Shown: positions 7,176-14,884 of the stretch, piece after piece
How positions within the stretch are numbered: position 1 is the stretch's first letter
Layout: the number at the start of each line of letters is the position of its first letter
Assembly (NCBI RefSeq): GCF_002154335.2
Contig: NZ_MTPX02000037.1
Coordinates: forward strand, 1 to 34,962
Direction of reading: 5' to 3'
Length of the DNA: 34,962 nt
DNA from: Actinomyces ruminis
GTDB taxonomy: Bacteria; Actinomycetota; Actinomycetes; Actinomycetales; Actinomycetaceae
Made by a program: the position numbers and the translations under genes
The notes under the pieces: generated by a model
What the model was told of the DNA's origin: nothing
What the model saw: the letters and a program-made list of their open reading frames with translations, nothing else
Databases searched by the model: none

Positions 7176-10120
7176 GCGTTACGAACCTCCTTTAGTCCGG
7201 TGGTGGATGAGTATTCGAGGGTGGTTCCGGCCAGCTGTGCCCGGCCATCCTCAAGGAGGAGGAAGAGCTGCCCCCGGAGCTGTGAGTCAGCCTGCCACGC
7301 GGGTACGACACGAACTTCAAGCTCATCAATTGCCTGGTCCATCTTGTCGCCCCTGGTGACGCCTGCCGACAGCCGTACGGCAGACATCGCCATGGCCCGT
7401 ACAACGTCACGGCTGGGAACCTGGTCCGTCGGAATCAAAGCCCCCGGAGCCCCCGGCGCGTGCGCCAGCGTCCGCAGCTCCTCTTGCCCGCCTTCGCGAT
7501 AAAGCTCAAGCAGAATGACTTCCAGCGAGTCCTCGCCATCGCGGACTTGTGCGCGCCCGGTTTCCTCGCTGTCCGACGCCGTAGTCTGAAGCCAGTCGAT
7601 TAGTGAAGCGGACTTGCCACTGCGCTCGGGTTCTTCCAGTAGGAACGCCCTCGCAGCGTTTTGCTTGTTTTGGAGTTCTTGCGCGTAGGCGTCGCGCGCT
7701 TGCGTAAGCGCGTCCTGCCACGCTGACGGCACGTTGGCGCCATCTCCATATACAGCCTCGATCAGACCATGGACGTCGTCGGGTACCGTCACGACCCCGC
7801 TGCCGTCGACGACGCTGTGTAAGGCGGCGGCGCTGAGCAGCATGTCATGCTCCCCATAGATCGCCTCGGCGCCGCCTTCAAGCGAAGGCTTGCTAGTACC
7901 CGTCGTCGGTAGCCAATCTATGTAGCAGGTGGGCGTAGCAAGCCGGGGCGGACGCGGGCGCGTGTGGCGGTGCAGTCGGCCCATACGCTGAAGTACCAGG
8001 TCGACGGGAGCAAGGTCGGTGACGAGCAGGTCGAAATCGACGTCGAGCGACTGCTCCACCACTTGCGTGGCGACGACGATGGCCCGGTGCGGGCGTTCGG
8101 GTTGGCTGCGCGGCGGACCAAACCGATGAAGTAAGTCGGCGTCCTTGGCAAGGCGATCACCGATGGTGAAGCGGGCATGGTTAAGGGTGACGTCTTCGCC
8201 GAAGTGCTCGCGCAGTGCCTCATAGGTCTCCTGAGCGCGCCCGACGGTGTTGCGGACGATTAGGGCGCAGCCGCCGTCGGCGAGCTTGTCCTCCAGCAGC
8301 GGCAGCAGGCTGTCTTTGGCGAGTTGTTGGATCTGGACGATAGAGCGGCGCCCCGCGGAGGTGACTCGGATGACCTCGGTTGAATCGCGACCGGCCGCAA
8401 CCAGGCACGGGAAGGGCGTACCGATCGTCTCGGGGTCGGAATGCTTACGGGGTTTTTGTCCGTTGGACAGCTGCAGGCCGCGACGGTACGCATCAACCAT
8501 CGATGTGCAGCGTTCTTCCGAAAGTGTCGCGGAGAGCAGCACCACCGGCACGCCGTAGGCGGCCAGCCAGGTCAGCGCCCGGTCAAGGTAGGCGTTCATG
8601 TAGGTCGAGTAGGAGTGCACCTCATCCACCACAACTACCTTGCGGGACAGGCCCAGGTGGCGCATCGCCAGATGTGGCGAGCGCATTGCAACAAATAGCA
8701 GATGGTCCACGGTGGTGACGACGAAGTCCGACAGCATTGACTTCTTCCGTCCACTGAACCACGCCATGATGGCCACGTCAGCCGCGCGCCGCCCCGCTGC
8801 GTCGAGTGATTCCTTCGTGCTTGCTTCCAGTTCGTCCCAACCGATACCCGTTGGGCGCGGGCCTTCCGCTTGTTCGCCGCCGAGAGACCCGAACAACCGA
8901 TCCCGCAGTTGGTATCCGCGGCGTCGTAGTTCCCGGGCCTCCTCATTCAGGCGGGCGCGACCGTGAATCAACTGCACAGCGAAGTCCGAGGGAGCGCCTT
9001 CGTCGGCGTACGCCTGTTCAATGGCCTCCAGCCAGTCCAGCTCGCGGGAGAACATGGCGTCAGTAGTTGCCTGGGTCGGCAGAGCGAAGAGGATACCCGA
9101 GCGTCCGGTGCGCGCGGCAAGCACCTCGGCGGCCATGAGCGCCGACTCGGTCTTGCCTCCACCGGTGGAGTCTTCAACGACCAGGATTCCGGGGAGTTCC
9201 ATGGTGCGGGCGGTATCGAGCGCATGCGCCTGAATGTCGGTGGCGCGCGCGCCGTCGGGCAGCTTGAACCGCTGCGTCAGTAGCGAGTCGCATCGATGCC
9301 GGTATCGCGTGGGTGCCACGGCGAGGGGATCTCCAACAGCGACAGGCCCCTTTTGATGCGGGCAGCATGGGCGTGGGGTGTGAGCAGGGTGGTGCCGTCG
9401 TCGTCCAGGGGAAGCAGTGGGAAATAGTCTTCGGTTGAGGCGATCCAGTCGGCCACGATGACCAGGCCGGACAGTTCAACGAGGAACGGTTGGGACCACT
9501 TGTGGCGGCTCCAAGCGCCTAGTAGGGGAGCGGCACCGGTCGTGGCGGTTACGAGGTCTAGCAGCTCACGGCGAGCGGTCTCCCAGGCTCATCGCCTAGC
9601 AGATGGTCACGTCCTGCGGTTTCAGTGGTGAGGTTGGCCGTGGTGGGTGGAATGCGTGATGGGCTCCGACGACGGAGGCGAGGGCTGTGCAACCACCCCG
9701 GGTACCGGCGCACTCCGTGCGGAGCCAGCGCTGGAGGACGATGTGTCCAGCCAATCCGTGTGGCATCTTGCGGCGGTCATCGGTGTCGAGCGGCTCGTGC
9801 TTAAGGCCAGCTTCTCGCATCCGATCGTCGAGGTGCGGGACCTTGCTGGAGAACGCCGGCGAACACTTGCCTATGTCGTGGACTCCGGCGATCCAGGACG
9901 CCAGCAGACAGAACTCGTCGACGGGGGAAAGGTCGGAATTGGATCCGGCGAACTCGCGCTCAATGAGATCCTGGACGGTCGGCGCCAGCCAGATGCGCGC
10001 CAGGTGCTCGGCCACGGCCGCACTATCCAGTAGGTGCAGCCATAGAGGAAGCCATACGCGGCTGTCGGGGTCGTATCCGGACTTCGCCCACACGGACCGG
10101 GTGGGAGCTGAGAGCGTCAT
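7172..10120 (-). CDS. cas3: CRISPR-associated helicase/nuclease Cas3, frame broken three times in this sequence
   Basis: Cas3 is the HD-nuclease/helicase that unwinds and shreds DNA marked by Cascade. An AAAGGAGG site precedes ATG 10120. The first 174 codons hold the HD domain (H29, H81-D82 in HDIGK, H121, H154-H155). Single missing bases near 9642, 9586 and 9284 break the frame. With each restored, the segments read HPPTANLTTETAGRDHLLGDEP, then WETARRELL...ELSGLVIVADWIAS...IKRGLSLLEIPSPWHPRDTGIDATR, then LLTQRFKLPDG, joining the helicase frame with Walker A STGGGKTES, DEVH box, LLSATLS and QRMGRLHRH. The repaired product is about 983 residues. It is first in the cas operon and overlaps cse1 by 4 nt. 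Confidence 0.94.
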
Positions 10121-10288
10121 CCGGGACCTCCTTTGAATGGGGACGGGCAGAGTATTGCACGGGTCACATCAGGCTTCCTGTTGTATGTGGGCTGCCGCTA
10201 ACGTGTGTTGGGGCCTTGTTGGAGTGTGTAGTGGTCAATCTGGGTGGGTAGGCCGTTTGTGATCGGAGTGTGGGGTCGGATAGCCTGG
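10121..10288 (-). promoter_or_regulatory. cas operon upstream region
   Basis: This stretch between cas3 and the hairpin at 10289-10320 must hold the cas operon promoter. A TACTCT hexamer at 10154-10149 is a possible -10 box, but no good -35 partner is visible. The cas3 ribosome binding site (AAAGGAGG) lies at 10126-10133. I looked here for a match to the pseudo-spacer at 10585-10604, as expected for a cas-autoregulating crRNA-like RNA, and found none comparable to the one at 10480-10499. Confidence 0.4.
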
Positions 10289-10320
10289 GGGGCGTAAGTG
10301 GAGGCCGCCGCTTACGCCCC
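10289..10320 (-). terminator. Hairpin terminator between the 28-codon gene and cas3
   Basis: A perfect 10-bp inverted repeat (GGGGCGTAAG at 10289-10298, CTTACGCCCC at 10311-10320) encloses a 12-nt loop. It lies 19 nt after the stop of the small gene. There is no T-run, which is common in high-GC actinobacteria. It would insulate the cas operon from transcription of the small gene. Confidence 0.65.
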
Positions 10321-10339
10321 ATCCAGTCGCGCTGCCCCT

Positions 10340-10426
10340 CTACAAGAGGACGAGGATGATGCTGATGTTCGTCAGTAGTGCTGCTGCGAACTGCAGCAGC
10401 GCGGTCGTCAGCTCAATCTTGTCCAC
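10340..10426 (-). CDS. 28-residue hydrophobic peptide, candidate CreT-like toxin
   Basis: A short frame starts at GTG 10426 (MDKIELTTALLQ...) and stops TAG at 10340. It is preceded by GGAGGTGAT, almost the full anti-Shine-Dalgarno complement, 8 nt from the start, which is far better than expected by chance. After eight residues with charges only at positions 2, 3 and 5, the remaining 20 are apolar (Leu, Ile, Ala, Val with one Gln, one Asn and a few Ser/Thr) and would form one membrane helix. An 8-bp hairpin (10380-10400) lies inside the coding sequence. The gene is bounded by a terminator and by a promoter region that matches the pseudo-spacer of the crRNA-like RNA at 10557-10632. By analogy with CreTA modules it would be a toxin silenced by Cascade; toxicity is inferred, not seen. 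I recognise no family member. Confidence 0.7.
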   Translation of the reverse strand: MDKIELTTALLQFAAALLTNISIILVLL

Positions 10427-10476
10427 TGGAATCACCTCCGTAACTCGCACCGTGGGGCGGAGGTCGAGATTCATCA

Positions 10477-10499
10477 AAGATGTATTAGAACGCTGATGC
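10477..10499 (+). promoter_or_regulatory. Putative Cascade/CreA target: AAG PAM plus pseudo-protospacer over the small gene's promoter
   Basis: The plus strand reads AAG (10477-10479), then ATGTATTAGAACGCTGATGC (10480-10499). The pseudo-spacer at 10585-10604 reads ATGTAATAGCTCGCGGACGC. They agree at 15 of 20 positions, including spacer positions 1-5 and 7-9; the first mismatch is at position 6, which I-E Cascade flips out and ignores. AAG is the canonical I-E PAM. On the minus strand the site covers TAATAC (10487-10482), the best -10-like element for the 28-codon gene, whose start lies about 55 nt downstream. Bound Cascade should block transcription, while the short match should be too weak to license Cas3. 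Confidence 0.7.
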
Positions 10500-10556
10500 A
10501 CCTCGATCTCGATGGTTGAAAGCTAGTCGGTCCTGCGTGGTTGCGCAAGCAAAAAC

Positions 10557-10632
10557 GTGCACCCTGCGCGGCGGGGATGAGCCGATGTAATAGCTCGCGG
10601 ACGCGTTCACCTCGCGCAAGCGGGGATGCCGA
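10557..10632 (+). ncRNA. CreA-like crRNA mimic: two degenerate I-E repeats around a 20-nt pseudo-spacer
   Basis: Pseudo-repeat 1 (10557-10583) agrees with the array repeat at 23 of 28 positions, with one deletion in the loop, and keeps the stem (CCCTGC/GCGGGG, one T-G wobble) and a handle ATGAGCC plus G. Pseudo-repeat 2 (10605-10632) agrees at 20 of 28, keeps a six-pair stem (CCTCGC/GCGGGG), and has lost exactly the four 3' handle bases. This is the decay expected if only the first handle and both Cas6e stems matter. The 20-nt pseudo-spacer lies between them. The unit is plus-strand, divergent from the 28-codon gene, and followed by a long hairpin. A TTGAAA at 10516-10521 may belong to its promoter, but no clear -10 is seen. 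Confidence 0.75.
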
Positions 10633-10686
10633 GGTGTGCTGCGCGATCGACTGGTCTGCTGACTACAGTTGATCGTGCAGCACACC
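10633..10686 (+). terminator. Long hairpin directly after the crRNA-like unit
   Basis: Bases 10633-10648 pair with 10671-10686 (core GTGTGCTGC/GCAGCACAC, one wobble). Five more pairs inside (10649-10653 with 10666-10670) give about 21 bp around a 12-nt loop. It begins one base after pseudo-repeat 2 and is the natural 3' end of that RNA, and it separates it from the riboswitch. No T-run follows. Confidence 0.6.
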
Positions 10687-10723
10687 CGCATGCGTCCACC
10701 TGGCCCCGCCGCGTCGTCGGCGC

Positions 10724-10729
10724 TAGCAT
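10724..10729 (+). promoter_or_regulatory. Possible -10 box for glyA-folD
   Basis: TAGCAT fits the TANNNT form of actinobacterial -10 elements and sits about 8 nt before the riboswitch aptamer, so the transcript would begin at the aptamer. No clear -35 is visible. Confidence 0.4.
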
Positions 10730-10731
10730 GG

Positions 10732-10856
10732 GGCCGTCGTCGTGACTGGCGAAAAGGTGGTCACCACCGGGGAGCGACGGCACGTCACGGGTCCGCTCGC
10801 ACCCCCGCGGTGACCCGGGACGCAGCAACGGAGAACCTGGTCGCCCGCCTGGGCCG
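10732..10856 (+). ncRNA. ZTP (ZMP/ZTP, pfl) riboswitch
   Basis: The region carries both conserved halves of the pfl motif: CGTGACTGGCG (10741-10751) with the CACCACCGGGGAGC segment (10763-10776) closed by an ACGGC strand that pairs with GCCGT at 10732, and, after a variable linker, CCGCCTGGGC (10845-10854), which forms the pseudoknot with TGGCG. This riboswitch senses ZTP/ZMP, which build up when 10-formyl-tetrahydrofolate runs low, and turns on one-carbon genes. Its position ahead of glyA and folD is a classic context. Confidence 0.92.
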
Positions 10857-10904
10857 AGGTCGACGCCAACGCGTGGCCCGCGCCGCGCACACATCAGGAG
10901 AACC

Positions 10905-12224
10905 ATGACCGACTCCGCGGCCACCGCCCGCACCGCCCTCAACAACCAGCCCCTGGCCGACCTCGACCCCGAGATCGCCGCCGTCCTCGACGACGAGCTT
11001 GCCCGCCAGCGCGGCACCCTGGAAATGATCGCCTCGGAGAACTTCGTGCCGCGCGCCGTCCTCCAGGCACAGGGATCCGTCCTGACCAACAAGTATGCCG
11101 AGGGCTACCCCGGGCGCCGCTACTACGGCGGCTGCGAGGTCGTCGACGTCGCCGAGTCCCTGGCCATCGAGCGCGCCAAGGCCGTCTTTGGCGCCGAGTG
11201 GGCCAACGTCCAGCCGCATTCCGGCGCCCAGGCCAACGCCGCCGTCCTGCACGCCCTGGCCGACGGCGGCGACACCATCCTCGGCCTGTCGCTCGCCCAC
11301 GGCGGTCACCTCACGCACGGCATGAAGATCAACTTCTCCGGCAAGAACTACCACGCCACCGCCTACGGCGTGGACGAGACCACCCACCGCATCGAGATGG
11401 AGCAGGTGCGTGAGGCCGCCCTGCGCGAGCGCCCCCGCGTCATCATCGCCGGCTGGTCCGCCTACCCCCGCCACCTCGACTTCGAGGCCTTCCGCTCCAT
11501 CGCCGACGAGGTCGGCGCCGCCCTGTGGACCGACATGGCCCACTTCGCCGGCCTGGTTGCCGCGGGCCTGCATCCCTCCCCGCTGCCGTGGTCCGACGTC
11601 GTGTCCACCACCGTCCACAAGACCCTCGGCGGCCCCCGTTCCGGCATGCTGCTGACCAACCGCGCCGACCAGTGGGGCAAGAAGCTCAACTCCGCAGTTT
11701 TCCCCGGACAGCAGGGCGGACCGCTCATGCACGTGATCGCCGCCAAGGCCGTCGCCATGAAGATCGCAGGCACCGACGAGTTCAAGGACCGCCAGGCCCG
11801 CACCGTCGAGGGCGCCGCGATCCTCGCCCAGCGCCTACTGGCCGACGACGTCGCCGCCGCCGGCATCAAGCTGGTCACCGGCGGCACCGACGTCCACCTG
11901 GTGCTCGTGGACCTGCGCGACTCCGCCCTCGACGGCCAGCAGGCCGAGGACCTGCTCCACGACGCGGGCATCACCGTCAACCGCAACGCCGTCCCCTTCG
12001 ATCCGCGCCCGCCGCGCGTCACCTCCGGCCTGCGCATCGGCACCCCGGCCCTGGCCACCCGCGGCTTTGGCCCCACCGAGTTCACCGAGGTCGCCGACAT
12101 CATCGCCACCGCCCTGGTGGCCGGGGCCGCCGGCAAGGCCGACGAGGAGCTGCTGGCCGGCCTGCGCGGCCGCGTGCGCACGCTCACCGATGCCTTCCCG
12201 CTCTACCCGGGGCTGGCCCAGTGA
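10905..12224 (+). CDS. glyA: Serine hydroxymethyltransferase
   Basis: GlyA converts serine and tetrahydrofolate into glycine and 5,10-methylene-tetrahydrofolate using PLP. The 439-residue cytosolic enzyme has the substrate motif MIASENF, the [17 protein letters not shown] loop and the PLP lysine K239 in [14 protein letters not shown]. An AGGAG site precedes the ATG. It is controlled by the ZTP riboswitch just upstream and overlaps folD by 4 nt (GTGA), so the two one-carbon enzymes are co-expressed. No frame damage. Confidence 0.97.
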   Translation: MTDSAATARTALNNQPLADLDPEIAAVLDDELARQRGTLEMIASENFVPRAVLQAQGSVLTNKYAEGYPGRRYYGGCEVVDVAESLAIERAKAVFGAEWANVQPHSGAQANAAVLHALADGGDTILGLSLAHGGHLTHGMKINFSGKNYHATAYGVDETTHRIEMEQVREAALRERPRVIIAGWSAYPRHLDFEAFRSIADEVGAALWTDMAHFAGLVAAGLHPSPLPWSDVVSTTVHKTLGGPRSGMLLTNRADQWGKKLNSAVFPGQQGGPLMHVIAAKAVAMKIAGTDEFKDRQARTVEGAAILAQRLLADDVAAAGIKLVTGGTDVHLVLVDLRDSALDGQQAEDLLHDAGITVNRNAVPFDPRPPRVTSGLRIGTPALATRGFGPTEFTEVADIIATALVAGAAGKADEELLAGLRGRVRTLTDAFPLYPGLAQ

Positions 12225-13123
12225 GGGCCCCCTGGGACGGCGCCGCTCGCGTCCTGGACGGCAAGGCCACCGCGGCGGCGCTCAAGGCCGAACTGGCCGA
12301 GCGCGTGACCGCGCTGCGCGAGCGCGGCATCACCCCGGGCCTGGGGACGGTGCTGGTCGGCGAGGATCCCGGCAGCGTCAAGTACGTGGCCGGTAAGCAC
12401 GCCGACTGCGCCGAGGTCGGCATCGAATCCATCCGCGTGGATCTGCCCGCCACGGCCACGCAGGCCGAGATCGAGGCGGCGATCGACCGCCTCAACGCCG
12501 ACCCCGCCTGCACCGGCTACATCGTCCAGCTGCCGCTGCCCGCCGGTATCGACACCAACGCCATCCTGGAGCGCGTCGACCCCGACAAGGACGCCGACGG
12601 CCTACACCCCACGAACCTCGGCCGCCTGGTGCTGCGCGGCACGGGTCCGATCACCTCGCCGTTGCCGTGTACGCCGCGCGCCTGCATCGAGCTGATCACC
12701 CGTCACGGCATCGACCTGGCCGGCAAGAACGTGTGCGTCATCGGCCGCGGCGTCACCGTGGGGCGCTCCATCGGCCTGCTGCTGATGCGCAAGGACGTCA
12801 ACGCCACCGTCGACGTTTGCCACACCGGCACCCGGGACCTGGCCGAGCACGTGCGCCGCGCCGACGTCGTCATAGCCGCTGCCGGTTCGGCCGGCATCGT
12901 CACGGCCGACATGGTTGCCCCCGGAGCCGTGGTCCTGGACGTGGGTGTATCCCGAGTGGTCAATCCCGAGACCGGCAAGGGCCGCATCATGGGCGACGTC
13001 GCCGACGGCGTCGACCAGGTTGCCGCCTGGCTGTCCCCGAACCCCGGGGGCGTCGGCCCGATGACGCGCGCCCTGCTGCTGGCCAACGTCGTCGAGATCG
13101 CCGAGCGCAACGCCGTCGGCTGA
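12221..13123 (+). CDS. folD: Bifunctional methylenetetrahydrofolate dehydrogenase/cyclohydrolase
   Basis: FolD oxidises 5,10-methylene-THF with NADP and hydrolyses the product to 10-formyl-THF. The start is the GTG at 12221, overlapping the glyA stop; a longer open frame runs back through glyA but is antiphase shadow. The 300-residue protein has the family segments [14 protein letters not shown] (YxxxK catalytic Tyr and Lys), [19 protein letters not shown], the NADP loop [11 protein letters not shown] and [12 protein letters not shown]. Together with glyA it makes 10-formyl-THF, which fits control by a ZTP sensor. Confidence 0.96.
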   Translation: MRAPWDGAARVLDGKATAAALKAELAERVTALRERGITPGLGTVLVGEDPGSVKYVAGKHADCAEVGIESIRVDLPATATQAEIEAAIDRLNADPACTGYIVQLPLPAGIDTNAILERVDPDKDADGLHPTNLGRLVLRGTGPITSPLPCTPRACIELITRHGIDLAGKNVCVIGRGVTVGRSIGLLLMRKDVNATVDVCHTGTRDLAEHVRRADVVIAAAGSAGIVTADMVAPGAVVLDVGVSRVVNPETGKGRIMGDVADGVDQVAAWLSPNPGGVGPMTRALLLANVVEIAERNAVG

Positions 13124-13229
13124 TACGCGCTGCGCCCGGGATGAGCGGTTCGGGGCCGCGTCACCCGGCTGTGGCTCCCGCTGCGATACGTCTCGAATGA
13201 GCGATGACGCGCTTCACGGGGCTATCTGG
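13124..13229. other. Intergenic segment after folD
   Basis: No gene and no strong hairpin is seen between the folD stop and the first 141-bp repeat. Base composition falls toward the repeat. Confidence 0.5.
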
Positions 13230-13370
13230 CTGACGGTTCGTACCTTTGCTTCGACGCTTCGTACTTTGGCATGACGGTTCGTACCCGTAGGTGCCGAACC
13301 GTCGTAAGAAGGTACGATCCGCCGATCAGAAGGTACGAACCGTCAGAGTTAGTGCCGAACCGCAGCCTGG
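13230..13370 (+). repeat. 141-bp direct repeat, left copy: palindromic cluster of seven 13-bp motifs
   Basis: This copy matches 14724-14864 at 136 of 141 positions in the same orientation. Inside are three forward motifs like GACGGTTCGTACC (13232, 13253, 13273) and four reverse ones like GGTACGAACCGTC (13291, 13311, 13332, 13352). Neighbours are 20-21 bp apart, about two helical turns. The two arms form an imperfect palindrome of about 56 bp each; the outer 17 bp (CTGACGGTTCGTACCTT and its complement) are perfect. It could be a protein-binding cluster, a cruciform or a structured RNA. Confidence 0.9.
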
Positions 13371-13507
13371 CTGCGTGATCCGGGAATACCGCTGGCGTAC
13401 GGCGTACCGGCCCACCGCCGTCCACAGGTGTGGTTGGTGCGCCACTCGTTCGCAAATATGTGAACGGTCAGATGTGGCACGGCGTTGACATCCTCCATGC
13501 TGTAGTC

Positions 13508-14577
13508 ATGACCGTTCACGTTTCCGCGGTGCTCCCAGCCGTCGTATCCACTACCGGATGCCTTGGCGCCGTTCCTGAAACTGCGGTACCGATCATGCGT
13601 GGACAGGTTCTCCTGCCGCAGGTCTCTGTCGGGCACTGGGCCCAAAAACGTGAAGTGACCCTGGCCAGGGCCGTTGCTGCGCTGCATGCGGGCACAGGTA
13701 CGATCGCCATTGCATACGAGGCCGCGGTACTCATTCATGGGGGATCACTGCGCAGATTCGAGCCTGATATTGATGTCGTGCTGTCGTATAGGCCACGTAT
13801 GACCACCACCGCTCTTCCGCGGGTGATCTATGGTGGAACACTTGCGAGGCGGGTCCCCAGGGGCGAGCGTATCCCGTTAGAACGTGCGGAACGGTTGGGA
13901 CGACAGGTGCAACTGCGCCGTCATTACCGCGAAGACCTCCATGATCACGACATTATCACCATCAACGGTGTGCCGGTAACTTCGCTTGCCCGTACACTGA
14001 CTGATTGTCTGCTTGACCTACCGCCCGCAGACGCGTTGGTGGCAGGTGACTCGCTGCTGAGAGTCCACTGCCGCCCGGACCGTTGGCGCAGTCGAGACAC
14101 CAACGCGCTGTGGCGAGAACTGATTGCTGATGTCGAAGAGAGACTCAGTTCATACCGGCACCGTAACGGGCGAGTACGCGCACAGAGTCTGCTCAAGCTG
14201 TTGTCTCCCTGGGCGGAGTCGCCGGGTGAGAGTGAGCTGCGCAGGATTCTCCTGGCGGCAGGCTTTCCGCTGCCAGACCTTCAGCACCGGGTAGTCGCTG
14301 AGAACAACGAGTACTTCCTGGATCTGGCCTGGCCGGACATCATGCTCGACGTTGAGTTTGATGGCGCCTGAAGTATGCGGGAGATAATGTGGTATTCCAG
14401 GAGGGAATCCGCCAGGACCGGCTCAAGCGTATTGGCTGGAGGGTCGTGCGCTTCAAGACACCGGCACTGCGCGAACCTGACAGCATTGTCCGCCAGGTGC
14501 TTGATGCCTCTCCGCAGGGAAGAATGTGGGTGTTGCAGCCGCGGGCCTGGATGAACACGATGAGCCCGTTGCCCTGA
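13508..14577 (+). CDS. AbiEi-like protein with C-terminal DUF559 nuclease-like domain, frame broken once
   Basis: The N-terminal half resembles actinobacterial AbiEi-type antitoxin-domain proteins (ARAVAALHAG...IAYEAAVLIHGG, ITINGVPVTSLARTLTDCL). The C-terminal half resembles the DUF559/Vsr-like fold (ESELRRILLAAGFPLPDLQHRV, then LDLAWPDIMLDVEFDGA). The frame stops at 14371. Adding one base at the CC near 14367 continues it as LKYAGDNVVFQEGIRQDRLKRIGWRVVRFK, the expected rest of the domain, to 14577 (about 356 residues). The start is uncertain; 13430 (GTG), 13472 and 13508 are possible and none has a good ribosome site. Codon use is richer in A/T than in the neighbours, and the gene lies between two 141-bp direct repeats, suggesting transfer as a cassette. 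Confidence 0.75.
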
Positions 14578-14723
14578 ATCGCACCTGTGCGGTGAGGGCG
14601 GTACGCCTCGGCGAGATTGCTTTGCGCGACGTCAGCAAGGCGATCGGCGGGCCCGGATTCTTATCGGTGCCTGTTTGGAGGTGTTGGCCGCGCCATAAGT
14701 CGACGGTCAGCATCCGCGCGAGT
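14578..14723. other. Intergenic segment before the right 141-bp repeat
   Basis: I see no gene, RNA or strong hairpin here. Together with the right repeat it fills the 307-bp gap between the DUF559 gene and xth. Confidence 0.5.
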
Positions 14724-14864
14724 CTGACGGTTCGTACCTTTGCTTCGACGCTTCGTACTTTGGCGTGACGGTTCGTACCCGTAGGTGCCGAACCGTCGTA
14801 AGAAGGTACGAGCCGCCGATCAGAAGGTACGAACCGTCGGCGTTAGTGCCGAACCGTAGCCTGG
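14724..14864 (+). repeat. 141-bp direct repeat, right copy
   Basis: Same length and orientation as 13230-13370 with five substitutions and no indels. The substitutions mostly fall between or at the edges of the 13-bp motifs. With the left copy it brackets a 1,353-bp segment holding the AbiEi/DUF559 gene. Recombination between the copies would excise a 1,494-bp unit. It ends 21 nt from the stop of xth. Confidence 0.9.
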
Positions 14865-14884
14865 GTGATTAGTGACGAATCGCC

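Noticed and set aside
10121..10288. CreR-type autorepression of the cas promoter by the crRNA-like unit
   Set aside because: By eye no seed-plus-PAM match to the pseudo-spacer is present before cas3, while a good one lies at the small gene's promoter.
10485..10691. 68-codon minus-strand frame across the crRNA-like unit
   Set aside because: It has no ribosome site or family pattern and runs through the hairpin and both pseudo-repeats.
10785..11732. Minus-strand open frame opposite glyA
   Set aside because: Gly/Val/Asp-rich shadow with no motif; glyA is unambiguous and the frame would run through the riboswitch.
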